From assembly GCA_038324085.1 (NCBI GenBank), contig JBBQHP010000002.1, positions 124,001 to 188,000 on the forward strand: DNA of 64,000 nucleotides, in the 5' to 3' direction. A program made the position numbers and the translations under genes. Shown here one piece after another: positions 61,397 through 64,000 of this stretch. The DNA is from Ga0077523 sp038324085 (GTDB taxonomy: Bacteria; Pseudomonadota; Gammaproteobacteria; Burkholderiales; Ga0077523). The first letter of the stretch is position 1; each line of letters starts with the position of its first letter. A model generated the notes under the pieces. It saw only the letters and a list, made by a program, of their open reading frames with translations. It was not told the origin of the DNA and ran no database searches.

Positions 61397-62257
61397 ATGA
61401 CCGTAATCGTCGGATACCTCGTCATTCTCGGCGCCGTTCTTGGCGGATTTGCCGTTGCAGGAGGCCATCTTGGTTCGTTGATACAGCCCGTCGAACTCGT
61501 CATGATCGGCGGCTCCGCGCTAGGCGCTTTCGTCGTTGCCAATACCGGGAAGGTCATCAAGAGCACGATGAAGACCTTGCCCACGACGTTGAAGGGCTCC
61601 AGGTTCACCAAGGCCCTCTACCTGGAATTGCTTTCCCTGCTCTACGACATCCTTGCAAAGGTTCGCAAGGAAGGACTGATGTCCGTCGAGAACGATGTCG
61701 AGAATCCCGAGCAGAGTCCGGTGTTTTCGAAGTATCCGGTGATCCTCGCCGACCATCACGCGATGGAATTCCTGACCGACTACCTGCGCTTGATGGTGGG
61801 CGGCAATCTGAACGCGTTCGAGATCGAGAATCTGATGGACGTCGAGATCGAAACCCATCATCACGAGGGTGAAATACCGGTGCAAGCGGTCAATCGTCTC
61901 GCAGACGGGCTACCGGCCTTCGGTATCGTCGCCGCGGTCATGGGCGTGGTGCATACGATGGAATCGGTGGGAATACCGCCTTCCGAACTCGGCAAGTTGA
62001 TCGCTGCAGCATTGGTCGGTACGTTCCTGGGGATCCTGCTTTCTTACGGTTTTGTCGGCCCCCTTGCGACGCTGCTCGAGCACAAGCTGAACGAGAGCAC
62101 CAAAATGTTCCAGTGCATGAAAGTCACGTTGCTCGCGAGCCTCAACGGATATGCTCCCCAGGTGGCGGTCGAGTTCGGACGCAAGGTGTTGTACTCCACC
62201 GAGCGACCGACGTTCACCGAACTGGAAGAGGAAGTGAAGAGCCGGAAAGGCAAGTAG
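61397..62257 (+). CDS. motA: flagellar motor stator protein MotA
   Basis: A 286-residue stator subunit with four transmembrane helices. Helices 1 and 2 lie in residues 4-52, a large cytoplasmic loop includes the DYLRLMVGGNLNAFEIENLMDVEIETHHHE block, and helices 3 and 4 include PAFGIVAAVMGVVHTMES and LVGTFLGILLSYGFVGPLA. Length and motifs match proton-type MotA. The ATG follows AGAGCATAAAAAAGC without a strong ribosome-binding site. It is 28 bases from motB. Confidence 0.96.
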   Translation: MTVIVGYLVILGAVLGGFAVAGGHLGSLIQPVELVMIGGSALGAFVVANTGKVIKSTMKTLPTTLKGSRFTKALYLELLSLLYDILAKVRKEGLMSVENDVENPEQSPVFSKYPVILADHHAMEFLTDYLRLMVGGNLNAFEIENLMDVEIETHHHEGEIPVQAVNRLADGLPAFGIVAAVMGVVHTMESVGIPPSELGKLIAAALVGTFLGILLSYGFVGPLATLLEHKLNESTKMFQCMKVTLLASLNGYAPQVAVEFGRKVLYSTERPTFTELEEEVKSRKGK

Positions 62258-62285
62258 CCCCCTCGATGCCCCAGCGTGCGATGCC

Positions 62286-63224
62286 ATGAGCGACGATTCC
62301 CAGCGCCCCATCATCGTCAAGAAGATCAAGAAGGGCGGCCATGGCCATCATGGCGGCGCCTGGAAGATCGCGTATGCCGACTTCGTGACGGCCATGATGG
62401 CGTTCTTTCTGCTCATGTGGCTGCTGGGTTCCACCACGAAGGGTGATTTGCAGGGGATTGCCGACCATTTCCGAACCCCACTCAAGGTGGCATTGATGGG
62501 TGGCTCCGGTTCCGGAGATGCCACCAGCATCTTGAAGGGCGGCGGGACAGATCTGACCAAGTCGACCGGCCAGGTGAAGAAGGGTGGCGACGGCAAGCCG
62601 AAATCCGGCGCCATCGATCCGAAAGAAGCTGAGAAGGCCTTGCGGGCGCAGGAAACCCTGAAGCTGCAAGATCTGAAAAAGCAGCTCGAATCAGCGATCG
62701 ATGCAAGTGAAATGTTGAAGCAATTCAAGAATCAGTTGCTGATCGACATCACCAGCGACGGCCTGCGCATCCAGATCATCGACGAGAAGAACCGCCCGAT
62801 GTTCGCGACCGGGCGCAGCGAGGTCCAGCCCTACACGCGCGAGATCATGCGCGAGATAGGCAAGGTGCTGAACGAAGTGCCCAACAGGATCAGCATCTCT
62901 GGACACACTGATGCAGCGGTGTACTCCGGAGGCGAGCGCGGCTACAGCAATTGGGAACTGTCCGCCGATCGCGCCAATACCGCACGACGCGAACTGCTTT
63001 CGGGAGGCATGGACGAGAGCCGTATCGCGAGGGTCATTGGGCTTGGTTCCGCGGTTCTGCTGGATCCGACCGATCCGATCAATCCGATAAATCGGCGCGT
63101 CAGCATCATCGTCATGAACCGGAAGGCCGAGGAAGCAGCCCTGAACGACGGTGGAGTCCTGGAAGCGAAGACGGGCGACGACGTGCGCGAAGGTATTGGT
63201 CAGGATGACACCGAAAAGCGCTGA
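62286..63224 (+). CDS. motB: flagellar motor stator protein MotB
   Basis: A 312-residue stator subunit. A basic N-terminus (VKKIKKGGHGHHGG) precedes the single helix, where Asp32 in YADFVTAMMAFF is the proton-binding residue. The C-terminal OmpA-like domain (from about residue 145) anchors it to peptidoglycan through ISGHTDAA, NWELSADRANTARREL and NRRVSIIV. The end overlaps the start of the methyltransferase gene by 20 bases. Confidence 0.96.
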   Translation: MSDDSQRPIIVKKIKKGGHGHHGGAWKIAYADFVTAMMAFFLLMWLLGSTTKGDLQGIADHFRTPLKVALMGGSGSGDATSILKGGGTDLTKSTGQVKKGGDGKPKSGAIDPKEAEKALRAQETLKLQDLKKQLESAIDASEMLKQFKNQLLIDITSDGLRIQIIDEKNRPMFATGRSEVQPYTREIMREIGKVLNEVPNRISISGHTDAAVYSGGERGYSNWELSADRANTARRELLSGGMDESRIARVIGLGSAVLLDPTDPINPINRRVSIIVMNRKAEEAALNDGGVLEAKTGDDVREGIGQDDTEKR

Positions 63225-63978
63225 GTCGCCCACACCTGCGTGGCCTTCGCTGCCCCCGATCGCCCACGCACTCGCTGCGCAGGCGATCGCATGGTTGCTC
63301 ACGGAATGCCTGCAACTCTTGCTCGGCGGGACGGGCGGCTGGAGTTGGGCAGCAGGGCAGGGGATCCTCGCCGCGCTGGCGGGTCGCCTGTTTGGATTGC
63401 CGTGGTGGTGGGCACCATTGAACGCGCTGTTCGTGCCTCTGACGATTGCGTCGCGAAGCGCCGGCATCGACGGACGCTGGTATCTTGCCGCGTTCTTGTT
63501 GCTGGCTGCGGTCTACTGGAGCACATTCCGCTCGCGGGTACCGCTCTATCTGTCCAGCAGGCTGGCGTGCGATGCCATCGCCGAGCTGCTGCCAACCGAT
63601 CGTGCATTTCACTTTCTGGACATTGGCTGCGGAATTGGAACCGTGCTCGCGCGACTCGCACCCCGATTTCCGAACGGTGAATTTCGCGGGATCGAAATTG
63701 CGCCCATCCCGTTCGTGTGGTCATGGGTTCGCGGACGGTTCGCAGGTGGATTCCAGACCCGTCCACGCAATTTCTGGCGTGAGAGCCTGGCCGCTGAAGA
63801 TGTCGTCTATGCATTCCTCTCGCCTGTCCCGATGGCGGAACTCTGGCGCAAGGCGCGGCAGGAGATGCGACCCGGAAGCCTCTTCATCAGCAATTCGTTC
63901 CGCGTCGACGGTGTCCCTGCCGATCAGGTCATCGCCTTGGGTGATGGTCGTCGCACCTTGCATGTCTGGCGCATGTAG
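63205..63978 (+). CDS. membrane-anchored SAM-dependent methyltransferase
   Basis: A 257-residue protein with about four hydrophobic segments in its first 105 residues, followed by a class I methyltransferase domain. The SAM motif is FHFLDIGCGIGT (residues 137-146 region), and the acidic end of strand 2 is FRGIEIAP. The target is unknown. ATG 63205 lies within the last codons of motB, so it is co-translated with the stator genes; a link to flagellar or membrane substrates is inferred only from this. Confidence 0.8.
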   Translation: MTPKSAESPTPAWPSLPPIAHALAAQAIAWLLTECLQLLLGGTGGWSWAAGQGILAALAGRLFGLPWWWAPLNALFVPLTIASRSAGIDGRWYLAAFLLLAAVYWSTFRSRVPLYLSSRLACDAIAELLPTDRAFHFLDIGCGIGTVLARLAPRFPNGEFRGIEIAPIPFVWSWVRGRFAGGFQTRPRNFWRESLAAEDVVYAFLSPVPMAELWRKARQEMRPGSLFISNSFRVDGVPADQVIALGDGRRTLHVWRM

Positions 63979-64000
63979 CCCCGGGGCGCGTGACACGTGG

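Noticed and set aside
1..64000. CRISPR array, prophage, plasmid origin or rRNA operon
   Set aside because: No regularly spaced direct repeats, phage structural genes, replication genes or rRNA sequence were seen anywhere in the window.

Overview
The window is one contiguous piece of a high-GC betaproteobacterial chromosome. The evidence is the gene order sdhCDAB-sdhE-gltA-sucA-sucB-lpd-zapE, the rpoE-rseA-rseB-mucD-lepA-lepB-rnc-era-recO-pdxJ-acpS-nagZ block, and the soluble fdsGBA-fdhD-fdsD formate dehydrogenase. Genes are tightly packed, and many start codons overlap the preceding stop. I cannot name the species. No phage, complete insertion sequence or CRISPR array is visible.

Layout. 1-11.8 kb: tail of an upstream gene, succinate dehydrogenase, citrate synthase, the 2-oxoglutarate dehydrogenase complex and zapE. 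11.9-14.8 kb: an acuI/yhdH-type acryloyl-CoA reductase and prpE, a propionate/acrylate activation pair. 14.8-22.1 kb: a ModE/LysR-like regulator divergent from the NAD-linked molybdenum formate dehydrogenase operon, with two inverted repeats of the same 6-8-6 architecture between them. 22.1-24.6 kb: an outer-membrane DUF3943 protein and an exported rhodanese. 24.9-32.1 kb: a complete nine-gene N-type ATPase operon (atpDCQRBEFAG). 32.1-39.3 kb: tadA, an SDR, mtnA overlapping an unusually long class II aldolase, a GNAT enzyme, an NRDE protein, DUF4936, ygfZ and ygfX. 39.3-43.0 kb: the sigma-E envelope-stress operon, preceded by a good sigma-E promoter. 43.1-54.4 kb: lepA to nagZ, a DUF3135 protein, a family-5-like uracil-DNA glycosylase, uvrC and pgsA. 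54.4-61.2 kb: tRNA-Gly, tRNA-Cys and tRNA-Leu interspersed with accessory genes (ChaA-type antiporter, truncated cache sensor, porin-like protein, periplasmic cupin, ECF41-type sigma factor). 61.3-64 kb: motA, motB and a membrane-anchored methyltransferase behind a sigma-28-like promoter.

How the genes work together. The first 11 kb form the oxidative half of the TCA cycle. Propionate or acrylate enters through PrpE and AcuI, and formate oxidation supplies NADH. The N-ATPase is probably a second ATPase acting as an ion pump, because the normal atpIBEFHAGDC order is not in the window. The most interesting regulatory signal is a matched pair of ECF41-like promoters (TGTCAC-type -35, 16-nt spacer, CGTC -10), one before the sigma-factor gene and one before the neighbouring cupin. 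This suggests a two-gene self-regulated unit whose target is not one of the usual ECF41 partners. Other points worth checking are the mtnA-aldolase coupling, a TTCG hairpin holding the lepA ribosome-binding region, and an AT-rich patch inside uvrC.
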